A stretch of 63,004 nucleotides of DNA from Chth-196 sp044376515 (GTDB lineage Bacteria; Verrucomicrobiota; Verrucomicrobiia; Chthoniobacterales; Chthoniobacteraceae). Position 1 is the stretch's first letter. Each line of letters opens with the position of its first letter. This document shows positions 23,056-31,980 of this stretch, one piece after another. The stretch covers positions 1 to 63,004 of the forward strand of contig JBILKV010000003.1 in the NCBI GenBank assembly GCA_044376515.1. The letters run 5' to 3'. Position numbers and translations under genes: made by a program. The notes under the pieces are model-generated. The model was not told where the DNA came from and did not search any database. It saw nothing but the letters and a program-made list of their open reading frames with translations.

Positions 23056-25185
23056 ATGAGACGGACCCACCCCCTCCTGTTCTGTGTCGCACTGTCCACC
23101 GCCTTCGGCGCTGAATCCGACTGGAGTGCGTATCTGGGTGATAAGGCGGCCTCCCACTACTCGGGCCTTCGCCAGATCACTCCGGAGAACGTGCAGAAAC
23201 TGACGCCGGTCTGGACTTATCACGCCGGAGGCGCCTCCGCCAACAACCGCACCCAGATCCAGTGCAACCCCCTCGTTGTTGGCGGGGTGCTCTATGGGAC
23301 TTCGCCCGAGTTGGTGCTTTTTGCCTTGGATGCCGCCACCGGTCGCGAATTGTGGCGTTTTGACCCGGCTTCCGTTCCCGGTCTCTCCAAGGGAGGGGTC
23401 AACCGCGGGCTCATGTTCTGGCAGGACCCGGCCAATGCGGCGGACCGGCGGGTTTACTACGCCAACAGCAATTTTCTCCACGCGGTGGACGCGAAAAGCG
23501 GGCGGCCCGTTACGGCCTTTGGAAAAAACGGCGCCATCGATCTCAAACAGGAGATGGGGCGCGACATTGGCGGTTTGGCGCTCAACGTCACCTCGCCCGG
23601 GGTGATTTACGGGGACCTGCTCATCATCGGAATGCGCTTGGGTGAAGGGCCCGCGCCGGCTGCGCCCGGGCCGATCCGCGCCTTCAACGTGCGCACCGGC
23701 GCGCTGGTCTGGCGGTTCAACACGATTCCCCAGCCCGGGGAGGCGGGCTACGAAACCTGGCCGGCGGAAGCTTACAAAACCGTCGGTGGCGCCAACGTAT
23801 GGACGGGCTTTGCGCTGGATGAAAAGCGCGGCATTGTGTTTTGCCCGACCGGCTCGGCGGCGTTTGATTTCTGGGGCGGCAACAGGGTCGGGCGCAATGA
23901 GTTCGCCAACTGCCTCATCGCGTTGGACGCCTCCACGGGCAAGCGGCTCTGGCACCAGCAACTCGTCCACCACGACCTCTGGGACCGCGACCTTCCGGCG
24001 CCCCCGACGCTGTTAACCGTCCGGCACAAGGGCGTCGCCACGGATGCGGTCGCGCAGGTGACCAAGTCGGGACACGTGTTTGTGTTCCACCGCGAGACGG
24101 GCGAGCCGCTGTTCGGGATCGAGGAAATTCCCGTGCCCGCTTCCGATCTTCTGGGCGAGGCGGCGTGGCCGACGCAGCCGGTGCCCCAAAAACCCGCGCC
24201 TTTCTCGCGCCAACTGTTTTCCTATTCGGAGATCACGGATGTGACCCCCGAAGGACGCAGACAGGTTTTGGAACGGTTTTCAAAACTGCGCCCACACGTC
24301 CCGTTCGCGCCTCCCTCGAGGGAAGGGACCATCATTTTCCCGGGTTTTGACGGCGGTGCGGAATGGGGCGGGGCGGGAGCGGATCCCGAGGGGGTGCTTT
24401 ATGTGAACGGCAATGAGATGGCCTGGATTCTCACCATGGTGGAGACAAAGCAGGCGGGAGACTCAGGCCTTTCGAGCGGCGCGAAAATTTACACGCAAAT
24501 TTGTGCGGCTTGCCACGGCATCGACCGGTTGGGGAACAAGGCACAGAACGTACCGCCCCTCACCGGCGTGGAACAGAGGCTCAAAAAGCAGGACATTGTG
24601 GCGCTTCTCAAAACGGGCAAGGGGGTGATGCCCGCCTTTGGATTCCTCTCGGAGGCGCAGAAGGCCATGATCGCAGACCACCTACTCGGGCAGGCTGGCG
24701 GAGGAGCGGGGGCGGACCCGAAACAGGAGGAAGCCGGCGCAGACCTCTTCGACAAGATTCCCTACACCACAACCGGTTACAACCGGTGGCTGGATCCGGA
24801 GGGTTACCCTGCCGTCAAGCCGCCGTGGGGCACGCTCAACGCCATCGACCTGAACACGGGCGAGTATCGCTGGAGCGTGCCGTTGGGTGAACTGCCCGAA
24901 TTGACTGCCCGCGGGCTTCCGCCGACGGGCGCCGAAAATTACGGCGGGCCGGTGGTGACCGCGGGGGGCGTCCTTTTTATTGCGGCTAGCAAGGATGAGC
25001 ATTTCCGCGCCTTCGACCGGAAGACCGGTCGCGAGTTGTGGCGGTTCAAACTGCCGGCGGCCGGGTATGCCACCCCGGCCACGTATGCCGTCGGCGGGCG
25101 TCAGTTTGTGGTGATTGCGTGCGGTGGCGGCAAGTGTGGCACGCGGAGCGGTGATGCCTACATGGCCTTCGCGCTTCCGCAGTAG
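23056..25185 (+). CDS. PQQ-dependent dehydrogenase with inserted cytochrome c domain
   Basis: A 709-residue quinoprotein of the membrane-glucose/alcohol dehydrogenase class. A signal peptide (MRRTHPLLFCVALSTAFG) is followed by propeller blades, for example LFALDAATGRELWRFDP and the W-motif YQQLVHHDLWDRDLPAPP-like segment (reads HHDLWDRDLPAPPTLL). At about residues 475-550 a haem c domain interrupts the propeller: CAACH near 483-487 and a likely Met ligand in GVMPAFGFL. The propeller then resumes (LNAIDLNTGEYRWSVPLG) and ends GTRSGDAYMAFALP. The enzyme should oxidise a sugar or alcohol in the periplasm and pass electrons through its own haem. Substrate not identifiable. Confidence 0.93.
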   Translation: MRRTHPLLFCVALSTAFGAESDWSAYLGDKAASHYSGLRQITPENVQKLTPVWTYHAGGASANNRTQIQCNPLVVGGVLYGTSPELVLFALDAATGRELWRFDPASVPGLSKGGVNRGLMFWQDPANAADRRVYYANSNFLHAVDAKSGRPVTAFGKNGAIDLKQEMGRDIGGLALNVTSPGVIYGDLLIIGMRLGEGPAPAAPGPIRAFNVRTGALVWRFNTIPQPGEAGYETWPAEAYKTVGGANVWTGFALDEKRGIVFCPTGSAAFDFWGGNRVGRNEFANCLIALDASTGKRLWHQQLVHHDLWDRDLPAPPTLLTVRHKGVATDAVAQVTKSGHVFVFHRETGEPLFGIEEIPVPASDLLGEAAWPTQPVPQKPAPFSRQLFSYSEITDVTPEGRRQVLERFSKLRPHVPFAPPSREGTIIFPGFDGGAEWGGAGADPEGVLYVNGNEMAWILTMVETKQAGDSGLSSGAKIYTQICAACHGIDRLGNKAQNVPPLTGVEQRLKKQDIVALLKTGKGVMPAFGFLSEAQKAMIADHLLGQAGGGAGADPKQEEAGADLFDKIPYTTTGYNRWLDPEGYPAVKPPWGTLNAIDLNTGEYRWSVPLGELPELTARGLPPTGAENYGGPVVTAGGVLFIAASKDEHFRAFDRKTGRELWRFKLPAAGYATPATYAVGGRQFVVIACGGGKCGTRSGDAYMAFALPQ

Positions 25186-25333
25186 GTTGTGGTGTGGCCG
25201 TCTGCGGGCCGCCAGTGGAGCGACTCAGACCAGAAGCTGATTTCTCCCTCGCAGATCTGTCCTTAGCCCTCCGGTCGTGAGCTCCAGATCTTTGTAAGTG
25301 GCATTTTTATCCATTGGCGGAATAAGCATAACC

Positions 25334-28300
25334 ATGCCGCCCTCCCGCCTGCTTCACCTCCGCCCGTTCCTCCTCGTTATTGCCTGTTTCTTTGTTACCT
25401 CGCCGCTCCGTCCGCAGGCGGTGGAGTCCAAGGCGGATGCAACCGGGGAAAGCAGTCGACGGGTCCGAGAGATTCTGGAGTCGTTGGATGCCAGGGAAGA
25501 GGAGATGCGGGACAGACGCAGGGGCCCTGCGGACTGGGTTTACGTTGTCGAACCCTTTTACGAGCTTGGGCTCACCCAAACCGGCGGGGGGGGCCTCGCA
25601 TATCGTTTCAGAAAACTCGGACCGGGCGGGGACGTTTTCGAAAACACAGCGGACGGATTTTTGTCTCCGACAGGCGAGGGAAAGTATGTTGATACGGGGG
25701 AGGGCTTTGCCACGTTGGAGCTGGAGGGCAAGCCGGGTGCAAAACGCCTCCGGGTATCCTTGGATCCGAGGTCGCCGCGCTCACCCGAAAAGCGGGAGAG
25801 GGAGAAGGCTCCTTCCTTTCAGAATTTTGTCCTGAGCGCCACGTCGCTGGAGGAGAGGCAGAAAAAGCGTTTCGACGCCCTGGTCACGCGTTGCGAAAAG
25901 GCATTTGCAACGATGCGGGCGGAGGTTCCTGCTGAGATCTCCCGGGAAATTCAGGACCCGCGTGAGTGGGCGAACAACCTGCGGAATGAAAGCAAGGATG
26001 CGATGGGAGTCACGGACATCGAGGCGTGGGATAGAATGGTGGAGGGCGTCCGGGGACGCCTCCTGCTGCTCACCGTCTTCGGGGGGCGCTCGCTCCTCCC
26101 CGGGCTTTCCGGTGACTACACGGACTTTCAGGGCGGCGATCTGGCTTTGAGAGAAACTACTGAGGGCGTTTGGTTCAGTATTGAAGTAGTCCGCGGACCA
26201 ACCGCCCACACTGGTGCGCTGGGCGGTCTTGCGAAGCCAAAGGGGAATGGGCGTTATTTTTTTCGCGAGGTCCTCTCTGGCGAGCGCTACGACAACGACC
26301 CGCCTGCCGAGATTTTGTTGGAGGTCAGCCCATCAGGACAGCTTCTGGTTTCTGAGAGCAACGCGGAGCGGTTTCATGGCATGCGGGCGCATTTCAATGG
26401 AGCGTATCAGAAAGTTCAACCGCGCATCGATTACTTGGATAAGGGAGCAAAGGCGGTTTTGGACCTTGCCCGCAAGGGAGACGACGCCCTGAAGGCGGGG
26501 AGGACAAAAGAGGCGCGCGAAGCCTACCTGCGATGCGCAACCGCAATCGGGGGAGGGCCGCCGCTTGCTTCCGTCTTTGAAAACACCCGGGGCGGCGCAG
26601 TGCCTCTGGCCGTGCGAATCACGCGGGCAGTTCAGGGGTCCGGCACGGACATGCAGTATGCACTGGGGGCGCTTTCCCCGCTGCGGGCGAGCGTATACGT
26701 CGAGCCGACGTTTGCTTGGAAGATGTACCGGATGGGAAGTGCGAAAGCCCCCGCTATCTTATCATATCACCCAAATGACGAGGTGCTTTCGGACGACCTG
26801 TTCGCGGATTGTCGAATCGGCCCCGAGGCCGTTCCCCTGCTCGAAATGGCCGCGACTTGCCCGCCGTTCGATGTCGATGCGTTCCTGAAAAAAAACGGCC
26901 TTGGCCGGGCGGACATCGAAAAGTCGCCCTACGTGTTTTGGGAACTCGCCGAGGAGGCCTCCAGAGGCGGGCGCTTCGGCCCACCGGATGCCGCACTCGC
27001 CTTCGCCCTGGTGTTGCGCGGTGGCGGCTGTGTCGCCGAGCGCGCGGAGGCGATCAAGCTTGCCCACTCCCTTTGGAAAAACGGCACGGGGGAGCCCTTT
27101 CGCATGGCGTCCTGTCTTTCCAGCCTGGTGGGGAGCGCCTATCTGGCGGGAAGGAGCGCCCGGATGACGGAGCCGGAGCCCCTCACTGCGGCCGCGCTCC
27201 TCGAATCCCTTGGAACGGGTGCCTCAAACCGAAAATTTTTCGAAAAGGCTCTCACCTCGGCGACACAACTCTTTGAGATGGAGGCTGGGAATTTCAGCGG
27301 CAACCGTGGCTTTTTTGAGACGGAGGCGAACCGGACCCAATTTCTCAGATTCAGGGAACAGGCTTTCCTCCGGAAGGTTTCCAATTGTCTCAAGGGAGAG
27401 TTGCCCGCAAATGTCGCCTCGCTCGAAAGCTCGGATGCAGCGCTCGGATTCATGTATACGCAGGCCATGCGCTGGCTCGCCTTCGAGTGCAGGCAGTTCT
27501 CCAGTTCGGACCCGGCAAAACCGGACACATTCCAGTTTGATGGCCCCGAGGATTTGCGGGCTGTCCAGAGAATGTGGATCAAATACCGAGACCGCGCTGC
27601 GGAGCTTTTCGCAAAGCTGAACCCTTCGCAGTCCGAAAACTTCTGGAAGAGCTGGTTGACCGGGTTGCGGACCGCCGAGCTGGCACTCCTGATGGAGCAG
27701 TCTGGCGTGCCCGCCAAAACGCTGGAACCGTTGCGCGGAGAAAACCTCCGTCTTCGTGAGGAAAGCCTGAAGCTCTACAGGGAGTATAAGCGGGGGACAG
27801 AAGCCTCACCGCCGCAGGGTCTTGTAAATACGGGAATCCGCTCTCCAGAGGAGATCCAGGGCCGGGTGCTCGCTCAATCTGAAGGACTCCTCCGGAACGT
27901 GTTTGAGAAGACAGATGACACAAAAATTCTTGCGGAGGAACGCGGCGCTTTTGCCCAGATTTACAACCTAATGATCTGGAACGCTTTTCAGAAAACCGTG
28001 AACCGCTACTCGCGTGCGGTTCTGGGGTGTAACCCCCCGGAGTTCGCCGGGGATCCTACGGGTTACTACGAGGATTTTGAGGGCGGCGCCGTGTGCGTTG
28101 TGCGCAGCGGGGGCGAGTTCTCGGTCAGCGGCGGCGGCAGGCGGTCTTCCAGCAATCAGAGTGCAGCCGTCCACTTTGCCGGGCCCCTGAAAGAGGAGGT
28201 CGTCGCCGCAAGTGAGGATGCCAACTCCGGGAAAGCGGGGCCAAGATTGATCGTGGGGCGAGGAATGGTCTGTCTCGAACCCGGGGGCGACAGGGCGCTC

Positions 28301-28570
28301 GCCTGCCTTGCAAACACCTACGTGCGGGTTGGCAGCCTCACGGAGACCGGTGCGTTGCTGGCCTCCAAAATACGGCTTGGATCGCAGGAAACCGACGAGT
28401 CCGAGGAAGGTCGCAGAAATGCGCGCGAGTTTTACTCCTCCGGCGTCAGATTCTTCAACCCGCCCGAACCTTCGGATGCTTCGGCGGACGTCCTCGAGGA
28501 GACATGGAAGCGCTTCGCCCCGGTGCGGAAGGCGTTGAACTTCTTCAGGGCGCCGGGCGAGCCGAGATAG
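25334..28570 (+). CDS. Large secreted protein of unknown function
   Basis: A 1078-residue protein. A signal peptide (residues 1 to about 30: RLLHLRPFLLVIACFFVTSPL) is the only clear feature. The remainder is soluble-looking, with mixed charged helices in the first 250 residues, a possible beta domain around DGFLSPTGEGKYVDTGEGFATLEL, a TPR-like helix near KAGRTKEAREAYLRCA, and a late segment GGAVCVVRSGGEFSVSGGG. No transmembrane helices after the signal. I do not recognise a family. The start ATG at 25334 is preferred over the GTG at 25298 because it begins the signal peptide. It stands alone, 148 bases after the dehydrogenase. Confidence 0.8.
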   Translation: MPPSRLLHLRPFLLVIACFFVTSPLRPQAVESKADATGESSRRVREILESLDAREEEMRDRRRGPADWVYVVEPFYELGLTQTGGGGLAYRFRKLGPGGDVFENTADGFLSPTGEGKYVDTGEGFATLELEGKPGAKRLRVSLDPRSPRSPEKREREKAPSFQNFVLSATSLEERQKKRFDALVTRCEKAFATMRAEVPAEISREIQDPREWANNLRNESKDAMGVTDIEAWDRMVEGVRGRLLLLTVFGGRSLLPGLSGDYTDFQGGDLALRETTEGVWFSIEVVRGPTAHTGALGGLAKPKGNGRYFFREVLSGERYDNDPPAEILLEVSPSGQLLVSESNAERFHGMRAHFNGAYQKVQPRIDYLDKGAKAVLDLARKGDDALKAGRTKEAREAYLRCATAIGGGPPLASVFENTRGGAVPLAVRITRAVQGSGTDMQYALGALSPLRASVYVEPTFAWKMYRMGSAKAPAILSYHPNDEVLSDDLFADCRIGPEAVPLLEMAATCPPFDVDAFLKKNGLGRADIEKSPYVFWELAEEASRGGRFGPPDAALAFALVLRGGGCVAERAEAIKLAHSLWKNGTGEPFRMASCLSSLVGSAYLAGRSARMTEPEPLTAAALLESLGTGASNRKFFEKALTSATQLFEMEAGNFSGNRGFFETEANRTQFLRFREQAFLRKVSNCLKGELPANVASLESSDAALGFMYTQAMRWLAFECRQFSSSDPAKPDTFQFDGPEDLRAVQRMWIKYRDRAAELFAKLNPSQSENFWKSWLTGLRTAELALLMEQSGVPAKTLEPLRGENLRLREESLKLYREYKRGTEASPPQGLVNTGIRSPEEIQGRVLAQSEGLLRNVFEKTDDTKILAEERGAFAQIYNLMIWNAFQKTVNRYSRAVLGCNPPEFAGDPTGYYEDFEGGAVCVVRSGGEFSVSGGGRRSSSNQSAAVHFAGPLKEEVVAASEDANSGKAGPRLIVGRGMVCLEPGGDRALACLANTYVRVGSLTETGALLASKIRLGSQETDESEEGRRNAREFYSSGVRFFNPPEPSDASADVLEETWKRFAPVRKALNFFRAPGEPR

Positions 28571-28576
28571 CCCTTC

Positions 28577-28597
28577 GCGGCGGGGGCCCCGCGCCGC
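28577..28597. terminator. GC-rich inverted repeat between convergent genes
   Basis: GCGGCG (28577-28582) pairs with CGCCGC (28592-28597) around a GC-rich loop. It lies in the 39-base gap between two genes that end toward each other, a usual place for a bidirectional terminator, though no T-run is present on either strand. Confidence 0.35.
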
Positions 28598-28609
28598 TGG
28601 GCGGAGGGA

Positions 28610-29137
28610 TTAGGCCGCGCTGTGGAAAGGCTTTGCGGAGCCCAGCTGCAACGAGGGGTCCTCCTGGATGAGCGCACCCAGCGTGTCCCAGCCCTCCGAG
28701 TCCATCGACTGGAAGGTATTGAGGTAGATGGCCAGCAATCCGGGGGCGTAGCGGCTGCGCAGGCCGTCGATCACCCGAAGCAGATCCTCCCTGGGGGGCG
28801 CGGGCGGCAGTTCCTCCACTGTGCCGTTTTCGTCGTGGGCAATCCCGAAGCCGTCTAGAAAATCGCACAACAGTCCCTTGTGCAAACCCACCAGCCAAGC
28901 CTGCAGCAGATGCGCGGCGATGGAGTCGTGCAGACGCCGGCGCACCTTATCCACCAGCCAGAGGTGCTGGTCCTTGCGCGGTTTGCGCTCCAAAAATACC
29001 GGCCGGAGGTTGTGCGCTTTCGCGAGGCTGTCGAGGGCGGCCTTGTAGACAGGCTTCTGGACCTCATGGAGTTCCGCAAACAGCTGCGCGGCGGATTCGG
29101 TGGGCAGTTGGGCGAAAATTTCGTGAGGGCGTAGCAT
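28610..29137 (-). CDS. Conserved-looking hypothetical protein
   Basis: A 175-residue predicted cytoplasmic helical protein (LRPHEIFAQLPTESAAQLFAELHEVQ, then KHRHL-like basic stretch FLERKPRKDQHLWLVDKVRRRL and a Trp-containing core). No family recognised. I chose the ATG at 29137; a longer frame to 29227 would overlap the start of the divergent rlmN gene. It is divergent from rlmN with about 88 bases between starts. Codon usage and composition match its neighbours, so it looks like a real gene. Confidence 0.75.
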   Translation of the reverse strand: MLRPHEIFAQLPTESAAQLFAELHEVQKPVYKAALDSLAKAHNLRPVFLERKPRKDQHLWLVDKVRRRLHDSIAAHLLQAWLVGLHKGLLCDFLDGFGIAHDENGTVEELPPAPPREDLLRVIDGLRSRYAPGLLAIYLNTFQSMDSEGWDTLGALIQEDPSLQLGSAKPFHSAA

Positions 29138-29225
29138 AAAAAAGAGGGGCAAGGGTAGAAGTCCGCAGCAAAAGCGGAAGCCGAAAGTCGATTGCAGTGC
29201 GGTGGCCTTTGGAGAGGATGAGACC

Positions 29226-30311
29226 ATGAGCGATGCAGGCCGAAAGGAATCAATTTACGGAACCACCCTCTCGGGGTTGCAGGAATGCATGGGGGAATGG
29301 GGCCAGCCAAACTACCGCGCCGCCCAGGTGCTCGAATGGGTGTATAAAAAACGGGCGGAGTCTTTTGCCCAGATGAGCAGCCTCCCCGCCGCCCTGAGGG
29401 GCGCCTTGGAGGAGCGTTTTGAGTTCGCGACACTCGAACCAGTGCGCGTGCTGGGCTCTGAGGACACCACGCGCAAATACCTTTTCCGCCTCGGGGATGG
29501 CGCCCTCATCGAGACGGTCCTGATCCCCGCCTCGCCCGCCCTTTACGGAGAAGCCTCCGACCGCCGCACCCTCTGCGTGTCCACCCAGGTGGGCTGCGCT
29601 TATGGGTGCAAGTTCTGCGCAAGCGGTCTGGACGGGTGGAGCCGGAACCTGGGCCCGGGCGAGATCGTCGGCCAGATCGTGCGTGTGGAAAAGCTCAGCG
29701 GCGAGCGGGTGAGCAACCTGGTCTTCATGGGGATGGGGGAACCGCTGGCCAACTTCAAGAATCTGCAGCCGGCGCTCGAGATCCTCAACGCACCGTGGGG
29801 GGTGGAGATAGGAGCGCGTCGGATCACCATCTCCACCAGTGGGTTGGCGCCGCAAATTCGCCAGTTGGCAGAGTTGCCCATGCAGGTGCGTCTGGCCGTT
29901 TCCCTGCACGGGGCCACCGACGGGGTGCGCGAACAAATCATGCCGGTGAACAAAAAGTATCCGCTCTCCCAACTGCTCGAAGCCTGCGAGTATTTCGCCC
30001 AACGGCGCAAGCAGCGGATCACATTCGAGTACATCCTCATCCGCGGCGTCAACGACCGGCCCGACGATGCGGTTGCCCTGGCGGAGGTGACCCGCCGCGT
30101 CGGGGCGAAGGTCAACTGCATCCCTTACAACACGGTCGAGGGGCTGGAATGGGAGCGGCCGGAGGAAGCGCAACAGGAGCTGTTTATGAGTGTCCTAAAG
30201 CGCGCCGGGGTGGCCGCGACACTGCGCCGCGAAAAGGGCCATGACATTGCCGCGGCCTGCGGACAGCTGCGCCGTCAGACCCGGATTGTTCAGGAGGGGG
30301 AGGTGCTTTGA
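29226..30311 (+). CDS. rlmN: Dual-specificity 23S rRNA/tRNA adenine-C2 methyltransferase
   Basis: A 361-residue radical SAM enzyme that methylates A2503 of 23S rRNA and A37 of some tRNAs. The cluster motif is C124-x3-C128-x2-C131 (CAYGCKFC). The methyl-carrying cysteine is C345 in the DIAAACGQL motif, which separates RlmN from other radical SAM proteins. GMGEPLANF and ITISTSGLAPQI also match. The N-terminal HhH-like domain (YRAAQVLEWVYKK) binds RNA. The ATG at 29226 is used, giving a start inside a short divergent promoter region. Confidence 0.97.
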   Translation: MSDAGRKESIYGTTLSGLQECMGEWGQPNYRAAQVLEWVYKKRAESFAQMSSLPAALRGALEERFEFATLEPVRVLGSEDTTRKYLFRLGDGALIETVLIPASPALYGEASDRRTLCVSTQVGCAYGCKFCASGLDGWSRNLGPGEIVGQIVRVEKLSGERVSNLVFMGMGEPLANFKNLQPALEILNAPWGVEIGARRITISTSGLAPQIRQLAELPMQVRLAVSLHGATDGVREQIMPVNKKYPLSQLLEACEYFAQRRKQRITFEYILIRGVNDRPDDAVALAEVTRRVGAKVNCIPYNTVEGLEWERPEEAQQELFMSVLKRAGVAATLRREKGHDIAAACGQLRRQTRIVQEGEVL

Positions 30312-30431
30312 ACCGGAGGGCCGCCGGCTAAGCGCTTGGCGGGAAAACGGCACGGGAAATTCCCTGAATGGCTCGGGCAAATAAAAAAAATCGGTTTACA
30401 CGCGCGGAGGACTGTGGTGAGAACGGGTTTC

Positions 30432-31109
30432 ATGGCAGACGAGCACGAGCAACCGGAGCGCGAGTGGGACGAGTACGAGTGGGAGCGGTTTTTACAAAAC
30501 CAAGATCTCCGGACTGAGCGCTATCTGGAGCTGCTTGAGCGGTACGTTGACCATCCGGAGCGCGACGTGATCATTGCCCGGGAAATGGGCTGGTTTGACT
30601 GTCCAGCCGGGGAGGGCGTCGGAGAGGAAACCTGTGCTGATTTTCACAACGCGCCCGATCTGGATGGGTCCGGATTCGATGCGGAGACGGGTGGGGATGC
30701 TGAGGATGCTGAGGATGAGGAGGTTGAAGTCGAGGGCCACCCGCTTTACCGGATCACTTTTGAGCTCACCGTGTGGCTTGACGGCGTGCTGGAGGCGCGT
30801 GGCAGGCGCGTGACCGAACACCCGGCTGCGATGGAACTGGCCAAACAGGCCTGCATTTTGGGAGGCAAGGTCGCCGCTGCCTTGAGCGGGCCGGAGGAGT
30901 CCGAGATCGGAATGACCATCGCCTACCTCAAACGCGCGCTGCGGGCTGCCAATCTGGCGTTGAACGCCTATTCGGAGGTGCACCGCGAGCATCTCCTCGG
31001 CAGGGTGCGTGACAAGCAACTGCGGGGCAGGCTTTTTGAGGTGCGTGACGCGATTGTGCTTCTGATGGGAGATCTGCGTGCCGAGTGGCGCAGGCGGTTG
31101 CAGCGCTAA
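30432..31109 (+). CDS. Acidic hypothetical protein upstream of the dcw operon
   Basis: A 225-residue protein. The N-terminal half is strongly acidic (runs of Glu and Asp around residues 80-105, EDAEDEEVEVEG). The C-terminal half is helical (MTIAYLKRALRAANLALNAYSEVHREHL) and ends in a basic tail (AEWRRRLQR). No domain recognised. The ATG at 30432 is preferred to an upstream in-frame start at 30336, which would add a basic leader. It sits between rlmN and the mraZ operator on the same strand, but an approximately 300-base gap separates it from the operator region. Confidence 0.75.
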   Translation: MADEHEQPEREWDEYEWERFLQNQDLRTERYLELLERYVDHPERDVIIAREMGWFDCPAGEGVGEETCADFHNAPDLDGSGFDAETGGDAEDAEDEEVEVEGHPLYRITFELTVWLDGVLEARGRRVTEHPAAMELAKQACILGGKVAAALSGPEESEIGMTIAYLKRALRAANLALNAYSEVHREHLLGRVRDKQLRGRLFEVRDAIVLLMGDLRAEWRRRLQR

Positions 31110-31524
31110 AAACCCGGTTCCTACGCAGGGGGACACCGGGCGCGACCGGCGGGGATTTTTCGGCGGTGGGAGTAAGCCAGCGTGCCGGAAGGGCGGACGG
31201 CGTGCCGGTTGGGGGTGGGGAGGCGGGAGCAAGGGAGGGGGCGTTCCAAAAAACGGTGATTTCCGGCGCTGCAGAGCCTGCGAGGCGGGTTCGTGGGGAG
31301 GGGAAAACGGTGACCGGGGGGCGGCAATCGCGGGCGGGGCGCGGGGCGGTCGTTTTTCAGAGAAAAAAAGAGGTGGAAAACAGGTGCGGAGCATTGACCA
31401 AAATGGGGGCTGGTGGCACAAAGTGGGGCGAAGTGGGGCGGCGTGGGGCAGAATTCACCGCGGGTGCACCCCTTCCCGAAAGGCTTCCAAAAACCTCGTC
31501 CAAAACACCTAAATTTCTCTAGAA
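31110..31524 (+). promoter_or_regulatory. Control region of the dcw operon
   Basis: A 415-base non-coding stretch before mraZ. Its first part is G-rich with several short spurious frames. Near the downstream end, TTGACC at 31394-31399 is a possible -35 hexamer, with only a weak -10 (CACAAA) at 31417-31422, so the exact promoter is not certain. The MraZ-type repeats at 31404-31448 overlap this site. The segment 31451-31524 carries no clear Shine-Dalgarno sequence before the mraZ ATG. Confidence 0.55.
31404..31448 (+). promoter_or_regulatory. MraZ-type operator: five TGGGN-like boxes at 10-bp spacing
   Basis: TGGGG starts at 31404, 31424, 31434 and 31444, with TGGCA at 31414, so five boxes lie exactly ten bases apart, one helical turn. 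The last three sit in nearly identical decamers (AAGTGGGGCG twice, then GCGTGGGGCA). Known MraZ proteins bind three or more TGGGN direct repeats separated by five bases (E. coli) or AAAGTG repeats (mollicutes) upstream of mraZ and regulate the operon. Position, spacing and sequence fit that model. Confidence 0.85.
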
Positions 31525-31980
31525 ATGAACATTGCGCAGAATTTCACCCCGATTTTCTCGGGCGAATTCTGCCATGCTCTCGATCCCAAGAACCGGGTGA
31601 CCATCCCTTCCAAGTGGCGCGCCGGCGAGGCCGACGAATATTATGTGCGGGCCGACAGTTCCGGTCGCTTTCTGCGGGTGATGCCGCCGGAGCAGTTCCG
31701 TGCGGTGGGCGACAAGTTAAACGGGAATCCTGCGATCTCCCCCAAAGAAAGGGCGGAGTTTCTACGCCGTTTTTATTCGGGTTCCCAGCAGGTGGCGGCG
31801 GACAAACAGGGGCGGGTGCTGGTCCCGGAGGAGTTGGGCAGGCAGGTCGGACTCTCGGGCGAGGTGGTGCTGGTGGGGGCCTTTGAGACCTTTGAAATTT
31901 GGAATCCGGAAACGTGGGAAGCCACAAAACGCTCCAGCGAAGCAAGCTACGAGCGGGTTGCTGAACTGATCGGGCTATGA
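31525..31980 (+). CDS. mraZ: Transcriptional regulator MraZ
   Basis: A 151-residue protein with two MraZ/SpoVT-AbrB-type swapped-hairpin domains: FSGEFCHALDPKNRVTIPSKWR at about 11-32 and VAADKQGRVLVPEELGRQVGL at about 90-110, the DxxGRxxxP/L core of each being visible. It regulates the dcw operon by binding the repeats at 31404-31448. It overlaps rsmH by ATGA. No ribosome-binding site is apparent in front of its ATG. Confidence 0.97.
   Translation: MNIAQNFTPIFSGEFCHALDPKNRVTIPSKWRAGEADEYYVRADSSGRFLRVMPPEQFRAVGDKLNGNPAISPKERAEFLRRFYSGSQQVAADKQGRVLVPEELGRQVGLSGEVVLVGAFETFEIWNPETWEATKRSSEASYERVAELIGL

Noticed and set aside
21604..23973. 789-codon minus-strand frame spanning moaC, mog and part of the dehydrogenase
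   Set aside because: It lies opposite well-supported genes, is Arg/Pro/His-rich without a domain, and is the expected GC-driven antisense frame.
31085..31522. 145-codon plus-strand frame running up to mraZ
   Set aside because: It covers the MraZ operator and is Gly/Arg-rich; operator repeats and lack of domain argue against coding.
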